Positions 25,001-32,971 of a stretch of DNA of 64,000 bases are shown one piece after another. Both the position numbers and the translations under genes were made by a program. The number at the start of each line of letters is the position of its first letter. Positions within the stretch are counted from its first letter, which is position 1. Location of the stretch: contig NZ_JAFCKH010000006.1 in the NCBI RefSeq assembly GCF_018130505.1, positions 124,001-188,000 of the forward strand, read 5' to 3'. The notes under the pieces were generated by a model. The model was given only the letters and a program-made list of their open reading frames with translations, was not told the origin of the DNA and did not search any database. The stretch comes from Bradyrhizobium tropiciagri (GTDB taxonomy: Bacteria; Pseudomonadota; Alphaproteobacteria; Rhizobiales; Xanthobacteraceae).

Positions 25001-27547
25001 ACCGTGCGGGACAGCTCAGCCGGCGGTACGGGCGCCGTGGCGCTGCTCGGCAGCAACAGCTACAGCGGTGGCACCGCCATCAGCACCGGCGCTAGCCTCG
25101 TGCTCGGCGATGCGACCCATACCGCGGCGATCATCGGAGAGGTGGTCAACCAGGGGCGTTTCACGATCGCAAACGCCAACACATCCGGCATCACCACGCT
25201 GACCAATGACGGCGGCCGCACCACATTCCTCGGCACCTCGACCGCCGGCACGATGACCATCATCACCACCGCCGGCGGCGCGACGTCGTTCCAGGACAAT
25301 TCGACCGGCGGCGCCGCGCAGTTCATCACCAGCGGCAGCGGCTTTGTCGATTTCGGCGGCAGCCGCGGACTGAGCGGCGACGGCCGCATCAGCGCCGGCT
25401 CGATCGCGGGCTCGGGCAGCTACTACATTGGCGCCGGCAACACGCTCGCCGTCGGCGGCAACAACCTCTCGACCTCGGTCAGCGGCGTGATCGCCGACGT
25501 CAACCCGTGCTGCGGCCCGGGCCGCGCCGGCGCGCTGGAGAAGATCGGCAGCGGCACGCTGATCCTGGCAGGCACCAACACCTATTCGGGCGGGACCATC
25601 ATTTCCGCGGGCACCGTGCAGGTGACCAATGGCAATTCGGTCGGCAGCGGCGCGGTGACCCTGAATGGCGGCACCTTCAAGACCGATGGCGCCAGCAACC
25701 TGACCTTCGCCAACGCGTTCAAGATCAACACTGCGGGCGGCGTCATCGACAACAACGGCACCGTGCTGAATTTGTCCGGCGTCATCTCCAACGGCAACGG
25801 CAGCACCGGCAGTCTGCAGCTAGCCAATACCGGAAGCGCGGTCGGCACCACCGTGCTGTCGGCCGCCAACACCTACACCGGCGCCACCACGGTCAATGGC
25901 GGCATCCTGCGGGTCGACGGCTCGATCGCGTCGTCGAGCCTGACGACGGTGAATTCCGGCGGCCTGCTGACCGGCACCGGCACGGTCGGCAACACCACCA
26001 TCGCCAGCGGCGGCATCCTGCTGCCCGGCATCATGCCGGCTACGCCGGGCAGTTCGCTCACGGTATCGGGCAATCTCGCGTTCCAGTCGGGCGCGCTCTA
26101 TCTGGTCGCGATCAATTCGACGGCGTCGAGCCTTGCCAAGGTCAGCGGCAGCGCCGCGCTCGGTGGATCGGTCGGCATCGCCATCGCCGCCGGCAGCACG
26201 GTCACCAAGCAATACACCATCCTGTCGGCGGCCGGCGGCCGCAACGGCACCTTCAGCGGCGTCGATATGACCGGTGCGCCGTCGGGCCTGGTCGCGACGC
26301 TCGGCTATGACGCGAACAATGCCTATTTGAACTTCGCGCTCGACTACGGCCGGATGAACCTCAACATCAATCAGCAGAACGTCGCGACCACGCTGCAGAA
26401 CTTCTTCAACGCCAACGGCGGCATCAATGCGACCTATACCGGGCTGTCGCCGAACGGCCTGACCCAAGCCTCGGGCGAGGGCGCAACCGGCGCGCAGCAG
26501 GCGACCTTCAACGCGATGGGCCAGTTCCTCGGGCTGCTGACCGATCCGTTCGTCGCCGGCCGCGACGGCGGCATTGGCGGTGGCGCTGGGGCAACTCCGT
26601 TCGCCGAGGAGAGCGCTGCGCTCGCCTATGCCGCGCGCAACACCGATGCGCGCGACGCCTTCGCCAGCATCGCCCGCAAGGCCCCGCCGCTCGCGCCCGA
26701 TTTCGACCAGCGCTGGAGCGTGTGGGCGGCCGGCTATGGCGGCTCGCAGAACACCAGCGGCAATGCGGTGCTCGGCTCCAACAACACCACGAGCAGCGTC
26801 TACGGCACGGCCGTCGGCGTCGACTACCGCCTGTCGCCGAACACGCTGGCCGGCTTCGCGCTCGCCGGCGGCGGCACCAGCTTCAGCGTCAACGGTCTCG
26901 GCTGGGGCCGCTCCGACCTGTTCCAGGCCGGCGCGTTCCTGCGCCACAATATCGGGCCGGCCTATCTGAGCGGCGCGCTGGCCTATGGCTGGCAGGACGT
27001 CACGACCGATCGCATCGTCACCGCCGCGGGCGTCGACCACCTGCGCGCCGAGTTCAATGCCAACGCCTGGTCGGGCCGCCTCGAGGGCGGCTATCGCTAC
27101 GCGACGCCGTTGATGGGCCTGACGCCGTACTGGGCGGCGCAGTTCACGACCTTCAGCCTGCCGAACTATGTCGAGACTGTGGTTTCCGGCGGCGGTGCCT
27201 TTGCGCTGAACTATACCGCCAAAAGCGTCACCGACACCCGCAGCGAGCTCGGCCTGCGCAGCGACAAGTCGTTCGCGGTCGAGGGCGGCATCGTGACGCT
27301 GCGCGGGCGCGTTGCATGGGCGCACGACTTCAACCCGGATCGCGGCGTCGCGGCCGTGTTCCAGGCGCTGCCCGGGGCGGCGTTCGTCGTCAACGGCGCG
27401 GCGCTGGCGCGCGATTCCGCGCTGACCACGGCCTCCGCCGAGGTCAGATGGCGTAATGGCTGGTCGGCGTCAGCGACGTTCGAAGGCGAATTTTCCGACG
27501 TGACGCAATCCTACGCCGGCAAGGGTGTTATGCGCTATTCATGGTGA
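22001..27547 (+). CDS. Large autotransporter (type Va) with beta-strand repeat passenger
   Basis: 1848-aa secreted/outer-membrane protein. A signal peptide ends near ALAVSVVTPASAQ/DATW. The passenger (to residue ~1480) holds at least eight autotransporter-associated repeats with the core [AN]x[TS]Y[TS]GGT, at about 22788, 23086, 23380, 24466, 24756, 25053, 25575 and 25867, plus a block of shorter SSTAGNAT-like repeats (23550-24200). The C-terminal ~280 residues (from WSVWAAGYGG) form the translocator barrel and end RYSW with the terminal aromatic residue used by the Bam machinery. No protease triad or RGD was noticed. Start codon is TTG 22001 or GTG 22010. Probably a surface adhesin or matrix protein; the passenger carries a ~1.1-kb internal duplication. 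Confidence 0.92.
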   Translation: MGRVRSHFRRLGDARPAVSIVAASFALAVSVVTPASAQDATWVGGSPSPANSDYLSGANWTPSIVPTGTATFGASPNSNISINSFTSVGGWTLNPGASNYGFTIGAFGGLTFTGTGITVNGGSASITNNLSLEFHNSSTAGAASITNNFSLLFYDHSSAGSASIINSGSVEFFNQSSPAGAAITNVGALANVHFEFSSGTANDHTLTVGSIAGSGTFSLGQNRLIVGSNNASTTVDGVIIDGLIPSGGSLEKVGTGTMTLAGANSYTGGTVISAGTIQATNADSMGSGTITLNGGTFQMAPTVSSVAFSNNVAVNAVGGTVDANGAQVNLQGVIADGAGAGMLRLIDSSASGFSSIQLSGNNTYTGGTTVVDTTVIVTNNRSVGTGTVTLDNSSFQAEGVGNLSFANNFKINSSAIGSAIDANGVQLTIAGNIGDGNGAGKLTVLDNSGGLGRVVLTGSSTYTGGTTICDCATLQLGDATHTASILGEIAVDGKLDIVNANTSGITKIVNDGFNGIATTTFYNSTTAGTATLDTKNFGITEFRDSSTAGNATVLTSDNALTIFRDTSSAGNAVFTTTNGGTVVFGDAFGPPGGSDTSTAAKAVIDNSNGGSAVFLGHTNAGEARITNRDFGATQFLEFSSAASANIVNTAGGTTFFFMNSTAANATIDNSGILYFGSGGFSATEAPTAGNATIVNRSGSLLGFGAFATAGNATITTESGGLVSFSDNATGGNAQFITSGTGVVDFGGSLGLNGDGRITAGSIAGSGTYYIGGGNTLAVGSNNLSTTVSGLIADFDPCGCGGPVGGSGTLQKVGSGTLTLSGANTYTGGTIITAGTIQVTNAGAVGTGAVTLDGGTFKAGGASNLTITNDFKINTTGGGIDNGGIVLTIAGGISNGNGGNGVLQLIDASGGRGTTVLAGINTYTGGTLVRGTTVQADNAGAISTGAVTLENAVFKSGSTIDVFFANNFAINGSANGSAIDANGVKLTIAGNISDGSGAGKLTVRDSSAGGTGAVALLGSNSYSGGTAISTGASLVLGDATHTAAIIGEVVNQGRFTIANANTSGITTLTNDGGRTTFLGTSTAGTMTIITTAGGATSFQDNSTGGAAQFITSGSGFVDFGGSRGLSGDGRISAGSIAGSGSYYIGAGNTLAVGGNNLSTSVSGVIADVNPCCGPGRAGALEKIGSGTLILAGTNTYSGGTIISAGTVQVTNGNSVGSGAVTLNGGTFKTDGASNLTFANAFKINTAGGVIDNNGTVLNLSGVISNGNGSTGSLQLANTGSAVGTTVLSAANTYTGATTVNGGILRVDGSIASSSLTTVNSGGLLTGTGTVGNTTIASGGILLPGIMPATPGSSLTVSGNLAFQSGALYLVAINSTASSLAKVSGSAALGGSVGIAIAAGSTVTKQYTILSAAGGRNGTFSGVDMTGAPSGLVATLGYDANNAYLNFALDYGRMNLNINQQNVATTLQNFFNANGGINATYTGLSPNGLTQASGEGATGAQQATFNAMGQFLGLLTDPFVAGRDGGIGGGAGATPFAEESAALAYAARNTDARDAFASIARKAPPLAPDFDQRWSVWAAGYGGSQNTSGNAVLGSNNTTSSVYGTAVGVDYRLSPNTLAGFALAGGGTSFSVNGLGWGRSDLFQAGAFLRHNIGPAYLSGALAYGWQDVTTDRIVTAAGVDHLRAEFNANAWSGRLEGGYRYATPLMGLTPYWAAQFTTFSLPNYVETVVSGGGAFALNYTAKSVTDTRSELGLRSDKSFAVEGGIVTLRGRVAWAHDFNPDRGVAAVFQALPGAAFVVNGAALARDSALTTASAEVRWRNGWSASATFEGEFSDVTQSYAGKGVMRYSW
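24190..25880 (+). repeat. Internal ~1.1-kb duplication in the autotransporter passenger
   Basis: The segment around 24190-24760 recurs at about 25310-25880, offset 1110-1119 bp. Shared landmarks are AGTTCATCACCAGCGG (24201 and 25320), the TATTACAT/TACTACAT...AACACGCT stretch, and AACACCTAT...GGGACCATCATT (24468 and 25578). The copies differ at many third positions, so the duplication is not recent. Confidence 0.75.
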
Positions 27548-27560
27548 TCCTCCGTGCTAT

Positions 27561-27578
27561 CACTGGAAAAAACCAGTG
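27561..27578 (+). promoter_or_regulatory. Small hairpin just before the alcohol dehydrogenase RBS
   Basis: CACTGG-AAAAAA-CCAGTG forms a 6-bp stem with an A6 loop 14 bp past the autotransporter stop, immediately followed by the GGGAGGA ribosome site of the next gene. It lacks a T tract, so it is not a clear terminator and may affect translation initiation. Confidence 0.45.
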
Positions 27579-27587
27579 GGAGGACCT

Positions 27588-28670
27588 ATGCGCGCAGCGA
27601 TCTTCAGGAACGGCGAGATTGTCGTCGACACCATGCCCGAGCCGAAGCCGGGCGCCGGCCAGGTGCTGGTCAAATCGCTCGCCTGCGGTATCTGCGGCTC
27701 TGACCTGCACGCGCGCAAGCATGCTCACCGCATGGTGGAGCTGAGCAAGTTCCTGCCCGGCCGCCAGCCGATGGACCTCTCGCGCGACGTCGTGTTCGGC
27801 CATGAGTTCTGCTGCGAGATCCTCGACTACGGTGCCGACACCACGCGCAAGCTGAAGCCGGGCACCAGGGTCTGCTCGCTGCCGGCGCTGCTGACGCCGG
27901 AAGGGCCGCGGGGCATCGGCTATTCCAACGACAATCCCGGCGCCTATGCCGAGCAGATGCTGCTCTCCGAGCCGCTGCTGCTCGAAGTGCCGAACGGCCT
28001 CGGCGCCGAGCACGCTGCGCTCACCGAGCCGCTCGCGGTCGGCGTGCATGCGGTGGCCAAGGCCGATATCAGGGGCGGCGAGGTGCCGCTGGTGATCGGC
28101 TGCGGCCCGGTCGGCCTCGCAGTGATCGCGGCGCTGAAGATCAAGGGCCTCGGTCCGATCATCGCCGCGGACTACTCGCCGGCGCGGCGGCAACTCGCCG
28201 AGAAGATGGGCGCCGATGTCGTGATCGATCCGGCGAAGACCCAGCCCTATGCGAGCTGGGCCGAGCACGCCCAGATGACGGAGGCGGAGAAGGCCGCGCG
28301 GCCGCCGATGCAGGCGCTGCTGCCGCCGCTGAAGCCCGCGCTGATCTTCGAATGCGTCGGCGTGCCCGGCGTGCTGCAACAGGTGTTCGAGGGCGCGCCG
28401 CGTGATGCCCGCGTCGTCGTGGTCGGCGTCTGCATGGAGACCGACCGCTCCGAGCCGATGCTCGGCATCCTGAAGGAGCTCAACGTCCAGTACGTGCTCG
28501 GCTACACCCCGGAGGAGTTTGCCTATTCGCTGCGCCTGATCGCGGAAGGCCAGGTCGATGCCGCCTCGCTGGTGACCGGCCGCGTCGGCATCGACGGTGT
28601 CGCGCAGGCCTTTGCCGATCTCGCCAATCCCGAGGCACATACCAAGATCCTGGTCGAGCCGTGGCGGTAG
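27588..28670 (+). CDS. Zinc-dependent alcohol dehydrogenase (MDR superfamily)
   Basis: 360-aa medium-chain dehydrogenase. The catalytic zinc site is suggested by CGICGSDLHARKH and GHEFCCEI. The nucleotide-binding fold begins VIGCGPVGLAVIAALKIKG. The four-cysteine structural zinc loop of liver ADH is not obvious; the region reads TRVCSLPALLTPEGPRGIG, an atypical lobe. ATG 27588 has GGGAGGA 4 nt upstream; the earlier open frame overlaps the autotransporter. The 40-bp gap after the autotransporter may be fortuitous; a common function is not expected. The substrate is unknown. Confidence 0.88.
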   Translation: MRAAIFRNGEIVVDTMPEPKPGAGQVLVKSLACGICGSDLHARKHAHRMVELSKFLPGRQPMDLSRDVVFGHEFCCEILDYGADTTRKLKPGTRVCSLPALLTPEGPRGIGYSNDNPGAYAEQMLLSEPLLLEVPNGLGAEHAALTEPLAVGVHAVAKADIRGGEVPLVIGCGPVGLAVIAALKIKGLGPIIAADYSPARRQLAEKMGADVVIDPAKTQPYASWAEHAQMTEAEKAARPPMQALLPPLKPALIFECVGVPGVLQQVFEGAPRDARVVVVGVCMETDRSEPMLGILKELNVQYVLGYTPEEFAYSLRLIAEGQVDAASLVTGRVGIDGVAQAFADLANPEAHTKILVEPWR

Positions 28671-29003
28671 TTCTTATTTCGTAGGGTGGGCAAAGGAGCG
28701 TCGCGACGTGCCCACCATCACGAGCACGCCGAGAATGGTGGGCACGCTAACGCTTTGCCCACCCTACGGACTGCCGCGGTAAAGCCATCGCGTGGCGGTT
28801 GGTGCGTGCAGGATTTCGGAATAATGAAAAAATACCCCTGAGTTGCCCGACGTGTCAAGCCGCCTCTCCGAGTGCTGGCCGCGCCTGCTACTTTGCATGG
28901 GGTTGTTCTTCGAGATTTTGGGGCGCGTACCGTGACGGCCCGCAATTGCATTTCGCGACACCGCTCCTATAGTTCCTCTTCCTCTGAATACCACTGACAC
29001 CTC
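28671..29003. other. Intergenic region between alcohol dehydrogenase and SDR
   Basis: 333 bp with no credible gene. The first third is the GTAGGGTGGGC palindromic repeat (28680-28768). The tract from about 28825 to 28925 looks like another dispersed Bradyrhizobium intergenic element, which I recognise only loosely. Short frames here translate the repeat and are not genes. Confidence 0.55.
28680..28768. repeat. CGTAGGGTGGGC intergenic repeat, two nested stems
   Basis: The outer arms CGTAGGGTGGGCAAAG (28680-28695) and CTTTGCCCACCCTACG (28753-28768) are exact reverse complements; inside them GTGCCCACCAT (28708-28718) pairs with ATGGTGGGCAC (28735-28745). A second full copy lies at 41970-42058 and a half copy at 53237-53279. 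Confidence 0.85.
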
Positions 29004-29762
29004 ATGCGAGTTTCGATCATCACGGGAGGCGGCTCCGGCATCGGCGCTGCGGTTGCACGCCGGCTAGCCACCTCAGATCAGTGCCTGATGCTGCATGGAC
29101 AGGGCGCGGAGGCCGCCGGGCGCGCGCGGCTCGATGCGGTGGCGGAAGAATGCCGCAGCAAGGGCGCCAAGGTCGAACTCCGCACCGGCGATCTCGCCAA
29201 AGCCGGCGCCGGCACCGAGCTCGTCAACGCAACGCGCGCTGCGTTCGGGCCGATCGACAGCATCGTACACGCTGCCGGCTTTGCCGACCGCCGCGAGTTC
29301 GCCACACTGCCGCGCGAGGCGCTGGAGCGGGCGTTCGCGGTGATGGCGGCGGCGTTCCACGAGATCGCGGCTGCGGCGCTGCCCGACCTCACACGCGGCG
29401 CGCAGGGACGCGTGGTCGCGGTCTCCAGCTTCGGGCCGCACCGCTTCGTGCCGGGTGCGACCTATCCGGGATCGGCCGCCGCCAAGGCCGCGCTCGAAGT
29501 GCTGGTGAAGTCGCTCGCGATCGAGCTCGCGGCATCGGGCGCCACCGCCAATGCGGTGATGCCCGGCTACACGCGCAAGGATCCCGGCCTGTTCGGCGCG
29601 CTCGATACTACGACCTGGGAGCGCGTCGCGAAGATCAACCCGATGCAGCGCCTCGCCGAGCCCGACGAGGTCGCCGCCGTCGTCGCCTTCCTGCTGTCGC
29701 CGGAGGCGGGCCACGTCACCGGCGCTACGCTGCCGGTCGATGGCGGCCTGACCTTGATGTGA
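29004..29762 (+). CDS. Short-chain dehydrogenase/reductase with atypical active site
   Basis: 252-aa SDR. The cofactor motif is TGGGSGIGAAVARRL; an Asp in GDLAKAG and the VHAAG motif follow, with catalytic Ser in VAVSSFG. The usual YxxxK is not seen: the segment reads ATYPGSAAAKAALEV, so Ser takes the place of Tyr four residues before Lys, with a Tyr three residues further upstream. The C-terminal part GYTRKDPG and VTGATLPVDGGLTLM is normal. It lies 5 bp before the FAD oxidoreductase gene, forming an operon. The function is unassigned; it may be a low-activity or altered-mechanism SDR. Confidence 0.85.
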   Translation: MRVSIITGGGSGIGAAVARRLATSDQCLMLHGQGAEAAGRARLDAVAEECRSKGAKVELRTGDLAKAGAGTELVNATRAAFGPIDSIVHAAGFADRREFATLPREALERAFAVMAAAFHEIAAAALPDLTRGAQGRVVAVSSFGPHRFVPGATYPGSAAAKAALEVLVKSLAIELAASGATANAVMPGYTRKDPGLFGALDTTTWERVAKINPMQRLAEPDEVAAVVAFLLSPEAGHVTGATLPVDGGLTLM

Positions 29763-29767
29763 CCGGC

Positions 29768-31027
29768 ATGAGCGAGGCTGCAGCGGGACAACAGGCAGAT
29801 GTCGTCGTGCTCGGCGCCGGTATGGTCGGCGTGTCGGCTGCGCTTTCGGCGTGGCAGCGCGGCCTCTCCGTGATCGTCGTCGACCGCCGTCCGCCCGGCA
29901 GCGAGACCTCCTACGGCAATGCGGGCATCCTCTCGTCCGGATCGATCCTGCCGCTGAACACGCCTTCGCTCTGGAAGAACCTGCCGAAATATCTCAGCAA
30001 CACCCATCCGGCGCTGCGCTGGAACATTCCCTGGGCCGTCGCCAACGCCGGCTGGGTGATCCGCTTCCTAGCCAGCGCCGCGCCGTCGCAGACCAGGCCG
30101 CGCGCCACAGCGCTCCATGGCCTGATCGGCACCTCGCTGCAGCTGCATCGCGACTGGATCGTCAAGGCCGGCGCCGCGCACCGCATCCGCGAGACCGGCT
30201 GGCTGAAGGCGTGGCGCGGCGATGGCCTTGCGGCGGCCAAGGCCGAGCAGGCGGCACTCGCCGAATTCGGCATCGCCAGCGAGGTGCTCGACCGTCAGGG
30301 TATCTCGGCGCTGGAGCCGAACATCATCCCTGCCTACAGCGTCGGCCTGCTGCATACGCAGACGGCATCGGTGGATTCACCGGGCGCGGTGGTCAAGGCC
30401 TATGCGCAGATGCTCGCGGACGGCGGCGGCATCGTGCGGCAATCCGAGATCAGGCGGATCGAGCCGCAAGGCGAGGGTTGGCGCGCGCTGCTCGCCGACG
30501 GCAGCATCGCCGCGCGCCATGTCGTGGTCGCGCTCGGGCCGTGGTCGGCCGAACTGTTGCAGCCGCTCGGCTATCGCGTGCCGCTGGCGTTCGAGCGCGG
30601 CTATCACCAGCATTTCGTGCCGAACCCGGTGCGCAAATTGCTGCGGCCGATCCATGATTCCGATGGCGGTTTCCTGATGACGCCGATGGAGCAAGGCATT
30701 CGCGTCACCAGCGGCGTCGAGCTCACCGCGCGCGATGCGCCGTCGAATTTTGCGCAACTCGAGGCCGTGGTGCCGATGGCGCGCAGCGTCGCCGAGTTCG
30801 GCGATGCCGTCGGCGAGCGCTGGCGCGGCGCGCGGCCGACCTTGCCGGACAGCCTGCCGATGATCGGCGCGGCGCCACGTCATCGCGGGCTCTGGCTCGC
30901 CTTCGGCAACCAGCATATCGGCTTCACCACCGGCCCCGGAACCGGCGCTGCGATCGCGGCGATGATCGCGGGCGATGCGCCGCCGTTCGATGTCAGTGCG
31001 TTTGCACCGCGCCGGTATATCGCGTGA
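29768..31027 (+). CDS. FAD-dependent oxidoreductase, D-amino-acid dehydrogenase (DadA) type
   Basis: 419-aa DAO-family flavoenzyme. The N-terminal dinucleotide motif is VVVLGAGMVGVSAALSAWQRG with the acidic end of strand 2 in VIVVDRR. ETSYGNAGILSSGSILPL and the C-terminal ARPTLPDSLPMIGAAP...WLAFGNQHIGFTTGPGTGAAIAAMIAG are typical of DadA-like enzymes. It would deaminate a D-amino acid or related secondary amine and pass electrons to the respiratory chain. ATG 29768 follows the SDR stop by 5 bp; the much longer open frame is only an alternative reading of the SDR. An amino-acid ABC permease follows, consistent with amino-acid use. Confidence 0.88.
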   Translation: MSEAAAGQQADVVVLGAGMVGVSAALSAWQRGLSVIVVDRRPPGSETSYGNAGILSSGSILPLNTPSLWKNLPKYLSNTHPALRWNIPWAVANAGWVIRFLASAAPSQTRPRATALHGLIGTSLQLHRDWIVKAGAAHRIRETGWLKAWRGDGLAAAKAEQAALAEFGIASEVLDRQGISALEPNIIPAYSVGLLHTQTASVDSPGAVVKAYAQMLADGGGIVRQSEIRRIEPQGEGWRALLADGSIAARHVVVALGPWSAELLQPLGYRVPLAFERGYHQHFVPNPVRKLLRPIHDSDGGFLMTPMEQGIRVTSGVELTARDAPSNFAQLEAVVPMARSVAEFGDAVGERWRGARPTLPDSLPMIGAAPRHRGLWLAFGNQHIGFTTGPGTGAAIAAMIAGDAPPFDVSAFAPRRYIA

Positions 31028-31097
31028 CACGCGCGGGCTCGCCTGCAATGCTCGAACGTCGGGTTGGCCGGGGCACGTTCGATAACCGAGGGGCAGG

Positions 31098-31766
31098 ATG
31101 AACTACGTCTGGGATTTCGCGATCCTCGCCAAGTACAGCCATCTGTTCTGGCTCGGGCTCGGCTGGACCATCGCCTACACGATCGGCACCATCATCCTCG
31201 GCACGCTGATCGGTCTGATCGTCGGTATGCTGCGCTTGCGGCGCATTCCGGTGATCGACTGGCTCCTGATCGCCTATATCGAGACCTTCCGCTGCACGCC
31301 GCTCTTGGTGCAGATCATCTGGTTCTACTACGCGTTCCCGGTCGTGATCGGCGTCAACATCCCGGCGCATGTCGCCGCGGTCAGCGTGCTCTCGCTCTAT
31401 GGCGGCGCGTTCTATGCGGAGATCGTGCGCGGCTCGATCGAGAGCGTGCCGGTCGGGCAGTGGGATGCGGCGAAGGCGCTCGGCTTTCGCGGCTGGCGGC
31501 TGATGCGGCTCGTGATCCTGCCGCAGGCGCTGAAGCCGATGATGGCGCCCTACGTCAACCAGTCGGTGACGCAGCTCAAGAACACCTCGCTGGTGTCGAT
31601 CATCGCGGTGCCGGACCTCGTCTACAACGCGACACTGATCAACGCCGACACATATCGCCCGCTCGAGGTCTACACCATCGTCGCGCTGATCTATTTCGCG
31701 ATCCTGTTCCCGTCGACGCTGGTGGCGCGGCGGCTGGAGCGCGGGCTGACCTACGACAAGGTGTGA
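31098..31766 (+). CDS. Polar amino-acid ABC transporter permease
   Basis: 222-aa HisM/GlnP-type permease with five or six membrane segments. The family start MNYVWDFAILAKYSHLFWLGLGWTIAYTIG, the segment RCTPLLVQIIWFYYAFP, and the EAA loop WDAAKALGFRGWRLMRLVILPQALKPMMAPYVNQ are clear. RBS GAGGGGCAGG lies before the ATG. The binding protein of the same class is convergent at 31932. No ATPase of this family is in the window, and there is a single permease gene, so it must form homodimers or pair with a product from elsewhere. Confidence 0.9.
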   Translation: MNYVWDFAILAKYSHLFWLGLGWTIAYTIGTIILGTLIGLIVGMLRLRRIPVIDWLLIAYIETFRCTPLLVQIIWFYYAFPVVIGVNIPAHVAAVSVLSLYGGAFYAEIVRGSIESVPVGQWDAAKALGFRGWRLMRLVILPQALKPMMAPYVNQSVTQLKNTSLVSIIAVPDLVYNATLINADTYRPLEVYTIVALIYFAILFPSTLVARRLERGLTYDKV

Positions 31767-31770
31767 TGTT

Positions 31771-31926
31771 CTCCCTCTCCCCGTTCTTCACGGGGAGAGG
31801 GCTGGGGTGAGGGGCTTCCATCCGGCGAGCAGTTCGTTGCTTGTTGAGCAGTGTGCACCGCCCCTCACCCGGATTGCATCTAACGATGCAATCCGACCTC
31901 TCCCCGCAAAGAGCGGGAAGAGGTGA
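31771..31926. repeat. CCCTCTCCCCG-type repeat between convergent transporter genes
   Basis: A left stem CCCTCTCCCCG (31773-31783)/CGGGGAGAGGG (31791-31801) is followed by GGGGTGAGGGG, ~45 bp of variable sequence, its partner CCCCTCACCC, a GGATTGCATC/GATGCAATCC stem, and a right stem CCTCTCCCCGC/GCGGGAAGAGG. It fills the gap between stop codons and could act as a bidirectional terminator. A simple single-stem relative is at 32914-32944. Confidence 0.75.
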
Positions 31927-31931
31927 AGGAA

Positions 31932-32810
31932 CTAGATATTCAGCTCCACGGGCACATCCTCCGGCTTGACGCCGGCGAGGCTGAGGCCCTTGACGAACCA
32001 TTCGCGCATCTGGCCGATGCCGCGGTTGTAGTCGATCCACACCGAGAGGAAATCGCGCCAGCGCTTGTCCTGCTCGCGGCGCACCGCCGTGCCGCTGGCG
32101 ATCGTCACCGAGGGCGAGGCGAGGATCTTGTAGGTGCCGAGATTCGGGTTCTTGGCGATAGCGGTCAGACCCAGCACCAGCGCGTTGACCACGCAATCGA
32201 CCCGGCCGGACGACATTTCCAGCATCACCTCGTCGCGCGACTTCAGCGATTTGATCGTGGCGTTGGGTGCAAAGCGCCGCGCCACCGCCTCGTTGGCGGA
32301 GCCGACGTCGACCGCGATCTTGACCTCGGGCTTGTTGATGTCGGCCCAGGTCTTGGCCTCCAGCCCCTTCTTCAGCATCGCGCCGAACGGATGCGGGAAC
32401 ACGAGGCTGGTGAAATCGACCACCAGCGCTCGCTGCGGGGTCGGGTTCAGCGCGAAGCCGAGATCGATCTTGTTGGCCTGCAGGTCGAGGATCGAATTGC
32501 CGTAGGTGGATTCGACATACTCCAGCTTGACGTCGAGCAGCTTGGCGAGGTCGTTGGCCATCTCGATCGAGAAGCCCGACCAGGTGCCGGAGGCGAGATC
32601 CTTGTTGAAATAGGGCAGTTCGCCCGGCAGCACGGCGATCCGCAGCACCTTGTTGGCCCTGATACGGTCCAGCGTGTTGTCGGCCTGCGCCTGCGCCGAG
32701 GCCGGCGTCGTCAGCGCGGCCGCCAGCGCGGCGCCGCTGCCGATCCCGAGCGCATAACGCAGCGCGTCGCGGCGGTCTTCGGAGATTTTTGTGTCGTCGG
32801 ATTGAGTCAC
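31932..32810 (-). CDS. Amino-acid ABC transporter substrate-binding protein (SBP_bac_3)
   Basis: 292-aa periplasmic binding protein of the polar amino-acid class. GTG 32810 is chosen because GGGAGG precedes it and gives a compact signal: SEDRRDALRYALGIGSGAALAAALTTPASAQA, with an Arg pair of Tat type. The mature part has KVLRIAVLPGELPYFNKD, GFSIEMANDLAKLLDV, ANKIDLGFALNPTPQRALVVDFT and the C-terminal domain with VDVGSANEAVARRF. The ligand is probably an amino acid but cannot be specified. It is convergent with the permease at 31098 rather than in its operon. Confidence 0.88.
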   Translation of the reverse strand: MTQSDDTKISEDRRDALRYALGIGSGAALAAALTTPASAQAQADNTLDRIRANKVLRIAVLPGELPYFNKDLASGTWSGFSIEMANDLAKLLDVKLEYVESTYGNSILDLQANKIDLGFALNPTPQRALVVDFTSLVFPHPFGAMLKKGLEAKTWADINKPEVKIAVDVGSANEAVARRFAPNATIKSLKSRDEVMLEMSSGRVDCVVNALVLGLTAIAKNPNLGTYKILASPSVTIASGTAVRREQDKRWRDFLSVWIDYNRGIGQMREWFVKGLSLAGVKPEDVPVELNI

Positions 32811-32913
32811 GAGAGGCCTCCCTGCACCAGATCGGGCAAGCCTAGCGTCGGTGCGTGGGGGCGGCAATACCGCTAGCCTGCGCCATTGGTAGGCGAGGTG
32901 ATGCCTCTCGCGT

Positions 32914-32944
32914 CACCTCTCCCCGCTCTTTGCGGGGAGAGGTG
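32914..32944. repeat. Single-stem CACCTCTCCCCGC repeat
   Basis: CACCTCTCCCCGC (32914-32926) pairs exactly with GCGGGGAGAGGTG (32932-32944) around TCTTT. It lies between the upstream end of the binding-protein gene and the 3' end of the PPK2 gene and would lie downstream of PPK2 as a possible terminator stem. Confidence 0.7.
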
Positions 32945-32971
32945 CGAGGGAGCAGAGTGTGCTCGCTGAGA

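Noticed and set aside
27561-27578. CACTGG/CCAGTG hairpin as an intrinsic terminator of the autotransporter
   Set aside because: Stem of only 6 bp and no T tract; the next gene's ribosome site follows immediately.
28718-28951. Short frames in the gap before the SDR gene
   Set aside because: They translate the CGTAGGGTGGGC element (RRVGKALACPP) and have no ribosome site.
29081-29767. N-terminal extension making a 648-codon oxidoreductase
   Set aside because: This part overlaps the SDR gene in another frame and is Arg-rich; the flavoprotein fold starts at 29768.
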